Source: Rhizaria sp. SCN 62-66
Taxonomy: Eukaryota > Rhizaria, unplaced
Direction: 5' to 3'
Assembly: GCA_001724265.1 (NCBI GenBank)
Contig: MEDY01000092.1
Coordinates: forward strand, 1 to 64,000
DNA length: 64,000 nt
Shown here: positions 33,401 to 44,486 of the stretch, piece after piece
Layout of the letters: every line of letters starts with the position of its first letter
Numbering within the stretch: position 1 is the stretch's first letter
Translations under genes and position numbers: made by a program
The notes under the pieces: generated by a model
What the model was told of the DNA's origin: nothing
The model's database searches: none
The model's input: the letters and a program-made list of their open reading frames with translations, nothing else

Positions 33401-36400
33401 GCAGTCGCAGAACCGGTACTCGAGCCATCGGCGTTACTGCTGTTGCTGTTGCTGTTGTTCAAGCTGTGCGCGTTGAGCGGCGAGTAGTCGCTGTTCATCT
33501 TGACGTCCTTGTTGAGCAGCGTGACGATAGGCCGCGGCGTGGGCACGTACGGCATCGTCGCCGGGTCCAGGCACTGCGACCACGGCAACAGCGGGTACTT
33601 GGGCGCCGTCACCGGTTGCGGCAGCGCGCATGCCAGCGCGCCACACAGCGCCAGCGGCAGGGGGCCTGTCGCCGCGGGCGCCTCGGTGCTCTGCTCGCTG
33701 CCGTCGCTTATCGCCGCGCCGCTGCTGCTGCTGTTGTTGCTGGTGTTGCTCGTGCTGTTCGTGTGCACGTTGTTGGTGACGAAGCTGTGCGTGCGGGCCG
33801 AGTACGCGCCAAACCGCGCCGGGGCCTGCGACTGACCGTGGGCAGCACCGGTACCGGCAGCGCTAGAACTCGAGGCCGCGGCAAACGCGGCGTCGGTGCC
33901 CGCTTCGATCGCCTTGGCGACGTGCAGAAAGCGCTCAGCGTTGAAACCCACATGCACAGCGTCACTGCCACTCGCGGCCGCGGTCGCAGCAGCAGTGGTC
34001 GTGCTGTTGCCGCTGTTTGCAGTGACGTTTGTGGCGTGCCTGCGGTGGATCGCGCTCACGGTCGATGCCACTGCGCGCACGTTGGCCGAGTGCACCAGCG
34101 ACACACGCGTCTGCGTCAAATGCAGCAGCTCCGAGACCGCAGCCGGCGTGGCGACCGCCTCGGCGGCCACGGCGGCGGCCAACGCGTCCTCGGTGTCGGC
34201 ATCGTCGTCGTCGCCCCCATAGGCAGTCCCACGCACATCGCTGTTGTCGCCGTCGTTATTGTGGCTCGATAAGTTGGTTTTGGCCTCGATGGTGGCCCGG
34301 CCGAGCTCGAGCGTCATGAGCTCCTCGGCTTCGCGCCGCGCCTGCGCGTTGATGCGGCCGATGGCGAGTTGCATCGCGGCCCACACCTCGGGCTTCTCGG
34401 CCGACACGCAGATGTACAGCCGCGACGGGTCCCAGCGCGCGGGGTCCAGGTGACTCAGCGACGCCAGCGAGGACGGCACGACCGCGCCCACGGTCGAGTC
34501 GTACCGGGCAGCGGAGGCGGGGCACTGCGCCGGCGCCGGCGGGGGAAAGAACGGGTCCAGCGCAGCCGCGATGCGCGCCTCAGTCGCAGACAGACTGGAG
34601 TTCAAACGCCAAAAGATGACAAAAGATGAGATAGATATGCGTGAGATTAAGAATTGTTGATGCTAATGATTGAAAATAGTTAAACAGCCACAAATTAAAT
34701 GGTTTCGTTTAGTATGATGTCATATTCTAGAACATGCGACGATCACTCATAAACACACGTACCGAGCAGCAGCAGCCGTAGCGTTCGCGGCGCCCGCCGC
34801 GGCGGTCTTGTCGGCCGGCGAGAAAGACAGCGGCAGCGGCTGCGCAGTGAGGATGGTGGTCGGGTCCGCCGGCAGCCGCAGCGCACGCGCGGCCGCGGCG
34901 GGCAGCGTCCAGCCCGCTTTGGCCGCGGTCGCCATCGCCAGCGCGTGGGCCTCCTTGGGCTGCAGCGAGTGACCGTGGGCGACATGGGTACCCGCGGTGC
35001 CGGCAGCACCCGTGGGGGGCATCAGCGCCGCGACGGCTTTGTTTGGGGGCGCCGCCAGCGCGGGGCTCGCGGCGGCGGCGGCGGCGACGGGGGCGGTCGA
35101 TGGGGGCATCATGTCTACCCAGGGGTCCGCGATGCCGTGCAGCGCGGCGCGCCACAGCGCGGCCTCCTCGGCCGGCGGCAGCGGCACGATGCGGAGCTGG
35201 CGGCAGAGGAAAAACATCACGGCCAGCGGGAGCGCGGTGGACGACACGGGTGTCGTGGTGGCAGCCGCACTCGCGCTCGCGGTGGCGGTGGCATTACTAG
35301 TCGTCGTCGCGAGGGCGGTGCTCGCGGTCGTGGTGCGGGTGGTGACCGCGGGGGTCGCAATCGCGCCCTGGGAGCCTGTGGGCGCCGAAGTGTTGGCGTT
35401 GAGAGTAGTCGCATTGTTGCTGTTGTTGTTGGACACAGAGCGGGTGGAGCGAGGCACCGGAAATGCCTCCGAGTCGACCAACGGCGCGCCCGCCAGCGCC
35501 GCGGCCGCTGCAGCGCCAGTGCCAGCGCCCGCGCCCGCGCTTGAAAGCGAGAGTGGGGAGTTGAACATGGGGCCGTCGCGGGAGAAATCGCCACTGCTGC
35601 TGCCGAGAGTGTTGCTCGGGCTGGGGTCAATGTCACTAATGGGATTCGCGGTATTAGCGAGATTGCCAGCGCCGGCAGTCGCGGTGGCGAAGGGCGACAG
35701 CGCATTCGCGGTCGCGGCGTCGTTGCGGTCGTCGTCATCGTCGGTCATGCCGACTGCGGTCGAGCCCTTGCCCGCGAGGTTGGCCTGGGCAGCGGCCGCG
35801 GCAGCAGCGCCCGCGAGGAACGTCGCCGTCGCACTCGCGCCAATCGAGCCAGCACTCGCGCCGCCCGCAGCAGCGCCAGCAGTAGAGCTGTTCGCGCTAC
35901 TGGGGTTGGTCGTGTTGCTGCTAGTATTGCCGGGCGGGGGGGAGTTGGCGCGCCGCGAGCTCAGCCGGCCGCCCTTCCAGCCCGCCATCGCGGCGCCGAC
36001 GCGGACAAAGTTGACCCAGCCCGAGACGGCAAACGCGGCGAGCCTGAGCGCGGCGGCGGTGCGGGCGGCCGAGAGGGGCGCTGAGTAGCGCTGGCGGAAG
36101 AGGGCCTGCTGGGCGAGCTGGCAGCGCAGCGCGGCGCGCAGCGACGCGTGCAGAGCGGGTGACGGGGGGCACGTCCAGGGGGCCGAAAAAAGAAAAGTTT
36201 CCGAGGGGAAATAGGCCGGGTACAGCAGAGGTGCAGTCGACATCACCGGAACACTAAACGTGAAAAAGAAGAATATACGGGATATAGCACAAGATGTGAG
36301 GCGCGTGTGATAGAATGAATAAAAAAGTCAAGCAATAGCCTGAAAATCGTATTTTGTGTGGTGACGATACAATAAACATCTCTTTGATTGCGATATAGCG

Positions 36401-37922
36401 AGCGATAATGAAGCACATACCTGAGTCCCTTAGGAGGCGTGCGAGTATAGCTGTTCGCAACGGGCGCGCGCTTGACCGGCCTCAGCACAGCGGCGCCGCT
36501 GCTGGCCGCACCTCCACGCGTACCGGCACTCTCAGCAGGCGGGTTGCGGCGGCTGGAGGGGGCGTCCCTGGCCCTCGAGCCCACCTTGGCCTGCGACAGC
36601 CCGTACCGAGATTGTTCAGACGGAGCCTGCTGAGCCTGCGACTGAGACTGAGCCTGGGACTGCTGAGACTGGCGGAACTGTGCGAAGGGCTGGGACAGCG
36701 GCTGCGCCGCGGCGGTGTTCTGTTTGTTCCAACACAGCTCGTCGATGGCGCCACTGGGCAGTACGGGCAGCGCAGACGCCACCGCCGCCGCCGCCGCCGC
36801 CGCGGTCTGCAAGGGCTCGGACGCCACGGCGGCGGCCAGTGTGGCAGCCGCGGCCGCGGCGGCGGCGGCGGTGGACTCGGCGAACGAGGCGTCGAAGCTA
36901 TCAAACGCGTTGTTGTCATTACCATCGTTATCATTGTCGATATCTGTCATAGCTGGAGCAGCGGAGGTGTTATGAGACAAACTACTCGACTTGTGGTTGC
37001 TGCTGCTCGCAGCCGCCGCCTTCCGTGTGGCTTGACTATTATGCGCGGCCAACTGCCTGTCAATGGCGGCCACGGCGTCCTCGGCCGCGAGCTCCTGGGC
37101 GAAAAACTCGCAGTCGTCAAACCAGCTGCCCAGGAAGGGAAACGCGGCCGCCACTGCCGAGACGGAGCCGGGGTTGGACGGGGACGGAAGCGCTGCGGCT
37201 GCGGCCGGGCCGCCGTAACCAGGGCTGGGGCTAGAGCTGGAGCCTGTGCTGACTGAGAGAGAGGACAGCGAGCTAGTAATGCTGCTGCTGTTGTTGTTGT
37301 TGAAAGCACTACTGCTAGACGTGGGTGTCTTGGGCCTGACAGACCGCGGAGTGACAGTATTCGCAGCGGAAGCACTACTAGAGCTCGCGGCCGCACTCGA
37401 CACGCTCGACGCGGTGGCGGCATTGGTGTTGCTGTTTGTATAGAGCCTCTCCAGGTCGTTGACGGCGGCGACGTCGGCGGCGTCGAGGAACGCCGCCAGC
37501 TGCGACAGCGCACGGCTGCTGTGCGGTGGGCTCGCGGCTGCGCTGCCGTCGCTCATCGCACTGTCCGCCGTGCCAGCACCCGCGTCAGAGCCTGCGCCGG
37601 GGCTGGCGCTGGCGCTGGCGCTGGTGCCCTCTCTCGCCGCGGCGATGGACTGCGTCAGAATGTCGCGGATGTTAGACACCTGGCGCTCGATCGCCTCGAG
37701 GAAGACCGCAACGTGGCGCGAGCGCTCGACAGCGTCCGCGCGGGCCTCCGCGGTGGCGAACTGCGCGGCGCTGGCGGCGTGGCGCTCGAGCTCGGCCTGG
37801 TTGCGGCGCGCGGCAAGGTCCACGAGCGCTCTGAGGATGGCGACGACGGACGCGCGCGGGAGGGCCGCGAGCTCGGCCTTGGTGAGCGCAAGCAGGCGCA
37901 GTGACGGCGCGGGGGGGTTCAT
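30495..37922 (-). CDS. Tubulin-tyrosine-ligase-like (TTLL) enzyme with very long N-terminal region
   Basis: Exons 37922-36421, 36253-34763, 34594-32395 and 32204-30495 (donors GTATGT, GTACGT, GTACGT), 2,300 residues, TAA stop. ATG 37922 is the first in-frame ATG of the first exon. The catalytic domain is near the C-terminus: NVWIIKPINSSRGRGIYL (nucleotide-binding K and GRGI loop, about 1,700-1,720), EYIADPCVMYKRKFDFRLYV, LEAFIYNEGFARYA, FIHLTNSSIG and FELFGFDVMLDSKLKPWVIE then ANASPSLN (about 2,075-2,100, Mg-binding E..N). TTLLs add Glu or Gly (or Tyr) to tubulin tails; side-chain type cannot be told. An Asp/Ala-rich insert of about 270 residues splits HLTN from FELFGFD. The first 1,000 residues are Ser/Ala/Asn/Gln low complexity with short helical pieces. 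It is head-to-head with axonemal dynein LC1, which supports a ciliary role. Confidence 0.85.
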
Positions 37923-38570
37923 CAGCGGCGGGGGCGAGCGCAAAAGCGCGGCAGGAAAGTTAAATGGTGCGTTGAGGGGGATATACAGGCGTGGAGGTGT
38001 GGTGCCGGCTCGTGCAACTTGGAACAGCGAAAGATGCGAGACGAAGATTGTGGTGGAAAGAGGGAAGATCGGGATATGTGGGAGTGAGAGACGGGTGGAT
38101 AATATACAAAGTAGATACGCCTTTTATGGTTCTGTTATTTCGCTATTCTCGTTGATTGTGGTGAGTTGTTCAAGAAATGGGTTGAGAGTGGACTGGATGA
38201 CTGGATCCCACGCCACAGGCTGCGGATACACGGATAACAAACGCGGGCAGCATAAGAAACTAAAACAAAGTAAAGAGTCACAAGTCAAATACTATACTAA
38301 GCTGATGAGTCGCTCTATGTCTTCTCCGCATCGCACAACATTCGCAAAGTGAGTCTTCACGCACGGTGTGGATGCCCGGCGCGGTCCAGCCTCGCTAGCG
38401 GACCGGCCAGTCCTGGCCGTTTTTGAGACGAAGTGAGTTGTCAGGAGTTCCAAATCTGCATTTATCCTTCGTTGTGTTGCTCTGTGGTTTGAACTCTGGA
38501 AACTACTTCTTACAAAATCGTTGATTTCTATTTTACACCTGCCCCAAATCCCGGCATATCCTTCCTACAG
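37923..38570. promoter_or_regulatory. Shared divergent promoter region, TTLL / dynein LC1
   Basis: About 650 bases between two ciliary genes transcribed apart. CGGCCAG-TC-CTGGCCG (38404-38419) is a 7-base inverted repeat followed by a T run, about 150 bases before the LC1 start. I saw no clear RFX X-box. Confidence 0.5.
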
Positions 38571-39715
38571 ATGGTACGTTCTCGCCTTCTTGTTCAGTCA
38601 TCACGAAAAACGGCTCTCTCTTTCCCGCACCTCCCAAACCATCTCACTCCCCCGCTTCCCCGACGCCGTGTATTGTTATTTTTGTTGTTAACAGGCTGAT
38701 CCTAAGGCTAAGGTTGGCCCCACCTGCAAGGAGGCGATCCAGAAGTGGCAGGCCAAGACCAAGGAGGACCCCCAGTCAGCTACTAAGGTCTCGCTCATCG
38801 CCATGTTCCTCCGCAAGATGGAGCCCGCCCTCAACACCCTCGTCAACTGTGAGTACGTCCCGCCCTTACTCGCACATGTCTCCCTACTGTAGATCCTGCT
38901 GCTTCTCCCTCTTAATGGGTTTGGCGTGTGCTGCATCGCATTTGAAATGTGCAGTCGCAGGTTTGTTTTCTTGTCCGCTGTTGGCTCTATTTGAATCTCA
39001 TGCTCACCAATCGCTTTTCCACACTCTAATGGTTGTTGTCATCGATTAAAACACGTAGGCACCTTTCTCTGTCGACCAACATGATCGACAAAATCGCCCC
39101 TCTGCCTTCGCTCAAGCGCCTCAAGATCCTCACCCTGGGCCGCAACAACATCCGTAAGATCGAGAAGCTCGAGGACCTGGCCGGCTCGCTCGAGCAGCTC
39201 TGGCTTTCCTACAACGCAATCGAGAAGCTCGACGGCCTTTCGTCGCTGCGCCACCTCTCGGTGCTGTTCATCTCGAACAACAAGATTAAGAGCTTTGACG
39301 AGCTCCTCAAGCTCAAGGACCTCCCCAAGGTACGTTGCATCTAACACGATCTCATTAAGACTGTCACCCATTTTTACGCAGCCCGATTATAATTGAAAAT
39401 GTGGCTCACACGTGCTATATTTAGTTGTTCAGCTACGGAAGCAACATATTCATCCTCAAATCTCACGCTTTCTCGTTTCTCTCTTCTGGTGCCCTTGCGC
39501 CTTGCATCCCAACATCACACTCTTGACGATCGACCTAACTGCAGCTCTCGGAGCTCCTGCTGACGGGCAACCCGATGTACGACAACCTGTCCCGCCAGGA
39601 GGCACGCGCCGAGGTGCTGCGTCGCCTGCCGAAGCTCAAGAAGCTCGACGGCACGCTCGTGTCCGAGGCTGAGGTCGAGGCCGCGCTCAACCCCGAGAGC
39701 CTCGAGGTCGCGTAA
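38571..39715 (+). CDS. DNAL1: Axonemal dynein light chain 1 (leucine-rich repeat LC1)
   Basis: Exons 38571-38573, 38695-38852, 39059-39329 and 39545-39715 (all donors GTACGT), 200 residues, TAA stop. The first coding exon is only the ATG. The protein follows DNAL1/LC1 along its whole length: N-terminal helix with KEAIQKWQAKT (compare KEALARWEEKT), NCEHLSLSTNMIDKI, LKILTLGRNNIRKIE, LEQLWLSYNAIEKLDGL, LSVLFISNNKIKS and the C-terminal LLLTGNP with RRLPKLKKLDG. LC1 is the leucine-rich light chain that binds the microtubule-binding domain of the outer-arm dynein gamma heavy chain and tubulin, and helps set ciliary beat. This gene is good evidence that the organism builds motile flagella. It is divergent from TTLL. 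Confidence 0.96.
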
Positions 39716-40984
39716 ACGCGGGAACTGTGGGGAAACAAACAAAACACACAGCGTGTCGAGGAACAAAAGACCAAAACATGAATAGATGAAAACCGAAAAA
39801 CACCAAACAATGCTGCTGGTGGCGGCAACAGTTAGAGTATACCCAATAATTAAACTTACAAACAATGAATCCAAGCAAAGCAACAATGTGTTAAGCTCAC
39901 GTTGTTGCCGTATGAAAGAATGATGTTGGTGCCAGCACAGATAGATACAAAGCACTTTTAGACCAATTTACTTTTCATAACGGCAACCATCTTATTATAC
40001 ACTGTGTCATGTACAGTCACGGCAAACAAAGCATGACTAGGCTAGAATGTGGTTACAATTTTGTATTTGGTTTTATATCGATGTTTTGTTTGAGGAGTGA
40101 GGACTACCAGTAGCAATGAAAGCTATCATAAGCCAAGTTCGGCTCGTGAAAACACGTGACAGCACGGCATGTGGGGAAACGTGGGTGAAGCTTGATTTGT
40201 TGTACGTAAATGCATATAGAACATTAATTTTCGGGCGTATCCGTAGATAACGTGAAAAGAACGAAGGATCAAAATGAGAATTGCGGCGGCGTGTTGATGT
40301 TGTTGCTGAAGGAAGGGGGCGCACGGAATGATATGATGGTGACAAGTGATAAGGAACTCGGTGGAAGCGAGCGACTGGAACAGTGACCACATACGAGAGC
40401 GTCCAGGTGTAAGGAAGTGTTTGTGTAAATGACTGTGAGGGTAATGATAACTGCTGATATGGGGATAAAGTTGATAATTACGCCCTGACTAGTGAAACAA
40501 ACAACGAGCAACAAGAGCAACACCGACGCATAGATTTGAGAAAGCTAAAACGAAAAGACGGAAATAAAATGAGAAAGCGGGGCGCGGTGAAGCGGAATTA
40601 AAATAGGGCACGGGGGAAAACAATATAACTGACAATAAAACACGATCGTATGTGACCATGCAAAGACGTGAGGACTGTAGCCTCAGGGTTGTGTTTTAAA
40701 ACAAAAACACAGGGAGCACTTCAGAAACGCCGTTGAATACATGCAACATACAATGACAAAAGTCCAGTACAACCGAGCACCAGCTGTGTAGTGACAACCC
40801 TGATGGTGCGTGTGTGACTGACCGGCGAACTGTAATAAGCGGTGCTGAGACATCGACGACAAGCTGTCTTGGTCTTAGCGCGGACTTGGACTGGAAGGAA
40901 GAGTGAGATTTTGTTCATTTAACCCCACTTATAAACATGCAGTCAAAGCATTGAGAGTCCATGTCATGATCGAAGCATCACTGC
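39716..40984. other. Long A-rich spacer between convergent LC1 and ARL2BP genes
   Basis: About 1.27 kb with the plus strand enriched in A over T, full of AAACAAACAAAAC-like runs. No coding frame with family content, RNA gene or repeat array was seen. Composition resembles the 59-64 kb region. Confidence 0.5.
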
Positions 40985-42121
40985 TTAGTCATACCGCTCG
41001 TCATCGTCATCCTCCTTCTTAGTGCTGTTGTTGGGGTTATTGTTGGTGTTGTTGCTGTTGCTGTTAGAGCTGCCGACCGTCTCAAGGGGACGCACACTGA
41101 CGGTGCCCATCATGGCGTTGCCGACCATGACGCCCTGCTTGTGCGCCACAATCATCTCCTTGAACACCAGAAAGTCGCCCAGCGAGGTGAGCAGCTCGAG
41201 AATCTGCTCGTCCACCTCGTCCGACCGCGCCGTGGTGAGCTGCATGAACTCGCCCAGGTCACAGTCGGGCACCACAGACAGGGCCGACTCCAGCAGCTTC
41301 TCGATCAGCGCGGTCTGCGGAAGCGACGCAGCAAAGAGCACAAACAAGTGCACAAGTGAGAATTAGATGAGAAAAAGTGAGTTGTGGTGAACGCGGGTTA
41401 CTCGAATGCAATTTGAATTTTGATTGTGCCTCGGACAATATAATCAGCAATGTTGATGTGCTTTAATGTGATGTGTGTGAAATAAATTATTATTCGACGT
41501 ACCCACTGCTGGAAGATGGGCATATACTCGAGCTTGTTCTCCTCACTGGCGTCGAAAATGCCACAGTGCTCAGACAAAAACGCGTCTTGAGCCTGGCCGA
41601 ACTCCTGGCGAAGAGCAAAACAAAGGTTTTAGAATGAATGGAGGCAAAATATGTGTGTGAGAGTGAGTTGTAGTTCTGAGCGGTCTAAGGTGTAGAATAT
41701 CAGTGGTCTCAAAGGAGTGGCGATGGGTTGATGTGAGAGACTGAGACGAACCTCGCTGCAGACAAAGGTCTGAAGAGCGTCGATGTACTGGTCAAAACGA
41801 TCAGTCTCCTCGTCGCGGGGGCGGCTACGTAGAAGGCAGAGCGACATTAATGGGCAAAGAGATCAAGATGGAGACCACAAAGGGTGAGTGAAAGTGAGAA
41901 GCCAAAGGCCAAGGAGACACAGGCGAGACACAGCATCGAGAAATAAACACATTAAATTGTCGACTGAAACGTCAAATTTGAACATATGGTTCATTTAGAC
42001 ACAGTATTAGAGGAATACTATGAAGATATGCATGGTTGAGATGAACGTACTGCGTGGTGGTGAAGATGATCTCACCATCGTCTCCGTTGTCGGCGTTCAT
42101 CAAAGTGGTCTTGTCGTCCAT
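40985..42121 (-). CDS. ARL2BP: ADP-ribosylation factor-like 2-binding protein (BART)
   Basis: Exons 42121-42051, 41824-41752, 41604-41503 and 41314-40985 (donors GTACGT, GTTCGT, GTACGT), 191 residues, TAA stop. The joined protein follows the BART domain: DRFDQYIDALQTFVCSEEF (compare the family F...V..LE...), then FLSEHCGIFDASEENKLEYM with PIFQQW, then ALIEKLLESAL and a final helix pair with EILELLTSLGDFLVFKEMIV-like content (here QILELLTSLGDFLVFKEMIV). BART binds GTP-loaded ARL2/ARL3 and is linked to mitochondria, centrosomes and photoreceptor cilia in animals. The tail after residue about 150 is a lineage-specific Ser/Asn/Asp stretch. It lies two genes from TTLL and LC1. The CCGGCCATCGAT element is about 180 bases upstream of the start. 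Confidence 0.88.
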
Positions 42122-42601
42122 CGCTGTTGGGAGTGCAACAGAACAAAGAAAGAGAAAATGAAATTATGATTGCTTAGTTAGCTCATATTAAAGTCGACTT
42201 GAATCGCTAACACCTTCATGTGACGTCTAAAAATTGAGTTTAAACCCTGACAAAAATGGCCATTACAAACGGCAGCTCATCTTTGTTGTTCACTGGCTGG
42301 CCGGCCATCGATAGCCGTTGGGGTGCATGACAACATCGCATTTGTGGTTATAAAAGTTTGATATCTACAAATTGTGTATTACTGCAGTGTGGTATAGTGG
42401 TCTAACCTTACAAACGAACGTATAATCAACTCCAATAGACCGCATCTGCGCATTGATTTGACTTTGAACAACCTTGTTCTTCAAAATCCCTTCCATTCTA
42501 CATTCAACTAACCCAGCCGGACCGACACAAAACTAAATCTACTCACTCATCAACATGAGCCCCATACGACATCATCAACCTCGAAACCACCGCTTCCCGC
42601 C
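42122..42601. promoter_or_regulatory. Upstream region of ARL2BP
   Basis: About 480 bases. GGCTGGCCGGCCATCGAT (42295-42312) includes CCGGCCATCGAT. Its reverse complement ATCGATGGCCGG differs by one inserted G from ATCGATGGGCCGG upstream of EBP2 (44379-44391). GGTATAGTGGTCTAACC near 42393-42409 looks tRNA-like at first sight but has no T-arm. Confidence 0.45.
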
Positions 42602-44210
42602 TTAGAGCGAGGGGCGCATGGAGGGGGTGACGTAGGTGGCAACGGTGGTGCCGTTGACGACGTCGAGGATCATCTTGGGCTTGAGGTCGGCGTTGACGAT
42701 GCCGTGCGTCTTGCCCTCGTCGAGCGGCTTCGCGGCCTCGATGCGCAGCTTGTGCAGCTCCTCAATCGCGCCGGTGGACGCATTGTTGGCGAGCCAGAGC
42801 TGGCGGTGGCCGAGCGCGAGCTTGGACACGTTGGCGGCGCGCGTGAGCAGGTAGTCGGCCTGGTTCTCGGCCGCAGGGCCCACGCGGGGGTAGAAGAAGC
42901 CCGCGGAGACGTTGAAGGCGGCCGTCGAGGTGCCGTTAACGTTCTCGGCCGTCTTGTTGACGTAGGTGACGGGCACGGGGCGGTACATCATGACCGCCTC
43001 GGGCGAGTAGTACTGGTTGATGATGTCCTGGATCTTAGGCGGGATCGGCACCATGTCGGGGTTGATCTTGGGCACGAACTCGGCCTTGGCGCCAGAGCGG
43101 GCCTCCAGGAACGAGGGGACGTAGGGCGAGGGGCTGCCGCCGACGATGTGGGTGGGGATCGAAGCGCCGCCGTTCTGGAAGTAGAACTCCTCATACTCGG
43201 CGAGGCCCTCGCGGAGGGTCTTCATGCTGTCAGCAGACGCCAGAACCATGTCCTCGGCCGACTTGATCAGCTTGGGATTGATCGAGATCTGCTCGGCGTC
43301 GCGGCCGAGGGCGTCGCGCACCATGTCGCTCGTGTTGCCGGCCTTGCCAGCGCGGAACTTCCAGCCCTTCAAGAAGGTGACGTTCTGGGCCGCGCGCGCC
43401 TGGGCCTGCGCCTTCTCGGCAGGGAACAGCGTGATCGCAATCGTCGTGTCCTGCGCAGCCGTGTCGACGACGCCGGCGTAGGGGACGAAGCCGGGGGCGA
43501 CGCCGGACTCGATGAGCGAAGCGTCCTCGGTCTCAGCCTCGGCGTCAGCGTCAGCATCGGCCTCGGAGTCAACGTCAGCCTCCTCGTCAGCGTCGGCGTC
43601 GGCGTCAGCCTCAGCGTCGGCCTCGGCGTCGGCCTCGAGCTCGAGCTCGGCATCGGCCTCGGCGTCAGCGTCAAGCTCAACGTCGGCCTCGACGTCAGCA
43701 TCCATTTCCATGGCGTACTCCGTCTCGGCCTCAGCGTCTTGCTCAACGAAGCTCACCCCGAGAGCTGCGTTATACTGAGGCTCATCTTGATAAACCTCAG
43801 AGCCGCATGCGCCCTGTAATAAAGTAAAGTTGGGGAGAAACAAGCGGGCAGGGCGAAGGATAGGGGAAGGACAGGCAAGGGGAGAGGAAGCAGGCAGGGT
43901 ATGAGTGAGAGTGGGCAGAGAGCAAGGGGAATCAGCCAGCGAACTTAGAAGGGATAGACGGAAGGGAAGGCGACGTCAGAAGCGCGCGTGGTGGTTCTGA
44001 AGGGATCAAACATGGGATATTATATCCTGTTGAAATGCCTAGAAGAGCATGAGCGCGGCGGGGGACTTTCTGGAGAGCGTTGAAGAAGGAGCACAGAGGG
44101 CAACAGAGGGGAGAACAGGGTCGAGAGGGGAGCAAAGAGGGGGCTTTACGTACCTGCATGGTAAGTGCTAGGGCACATGCGATCACCAGAAACAAAAGAG
44201 ACACTTTCAT
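42602..44210 (-). CDS. Secreted acidic-repeat protein, unknown family
   Basis: Exons 44210-44154 and 43813-42602 (donor GTACGT), 422 residues, TAA stop. Exon 1 encodes exactly the signal peptide (MKVSLLFLVIACALALTMQ). The start of the mature chain has two cysteine-flanked residues, then a long Asp/Glu-Ala/Val repeat (about 50-110) made of DADAEA-type units. The remaining 300 residues are not low complexity: they carry many N-glycosylation sites (NVT, NTS, NKT, NGT, NVS, NAS) and segments such as PSPYVPSFLEARSG, PKIQDIINQYYSPEAVM and LGHRQLWLANNAST. I do not recognise the family. Together with the saposin-domain protein it is one of two secreted proteins here whose mature chain begins with an acidic repeat. 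Calcium binding or a matrix role is possible but not shown. Confidence 0.78.
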
Positions 44211-44486
44211 GTTTATCTTCTGTTTTCGCAGAGTCAAAAGGACTTCACCAAGGGCCCACATCACGTCCTTTCGGCGCCGCCCACAGCCTTTGCCCCACAC
44301 ACTCGCACGAAGTTAGGCCGCTCGAGTCTGACTTCTTGTGGACCGAGCCAGTCGGCCGCCAGCCTGCTGGGCCGAAAAATCGATGGGCCGGTCGGACTGG
44401 GGCATTTTGCTGCGCCGCGGTCAAGTGATATATGCGACTGAAAGAATCCGTTGTTTGGTCATTAGTTTGATTAACTGAATAGTCAA
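44211..44486. promoter_or_regulatory. Divergent promoter region, acidic secreted protein / EBP2
   Basis: About 276 bases with a dense block of GGCC-type motifs at 44344-44396: GAGCCAGTCGGCCG, CTGCTGGGCCG, ATCGATGGGCCGG and GTCGGACTGG. GATGGGCCG here (44382-44390) is repeated in reverse at 3895-3903. Confidence 0.5.

Noticed and set aside
32371-34629. Plus-strand frames antisense to TTLL
   Set aside because: Arg/His-rich shadows of GC-rich coding sequence with no domain.
42385-42415. tRNA-like sequence (GGTATAGTGGTCTAACC)
   Set aside because: It resembles a tRNA D-arm, but no anticodon stem or GTTCRA T-arm with a closing acceptor stem follows.
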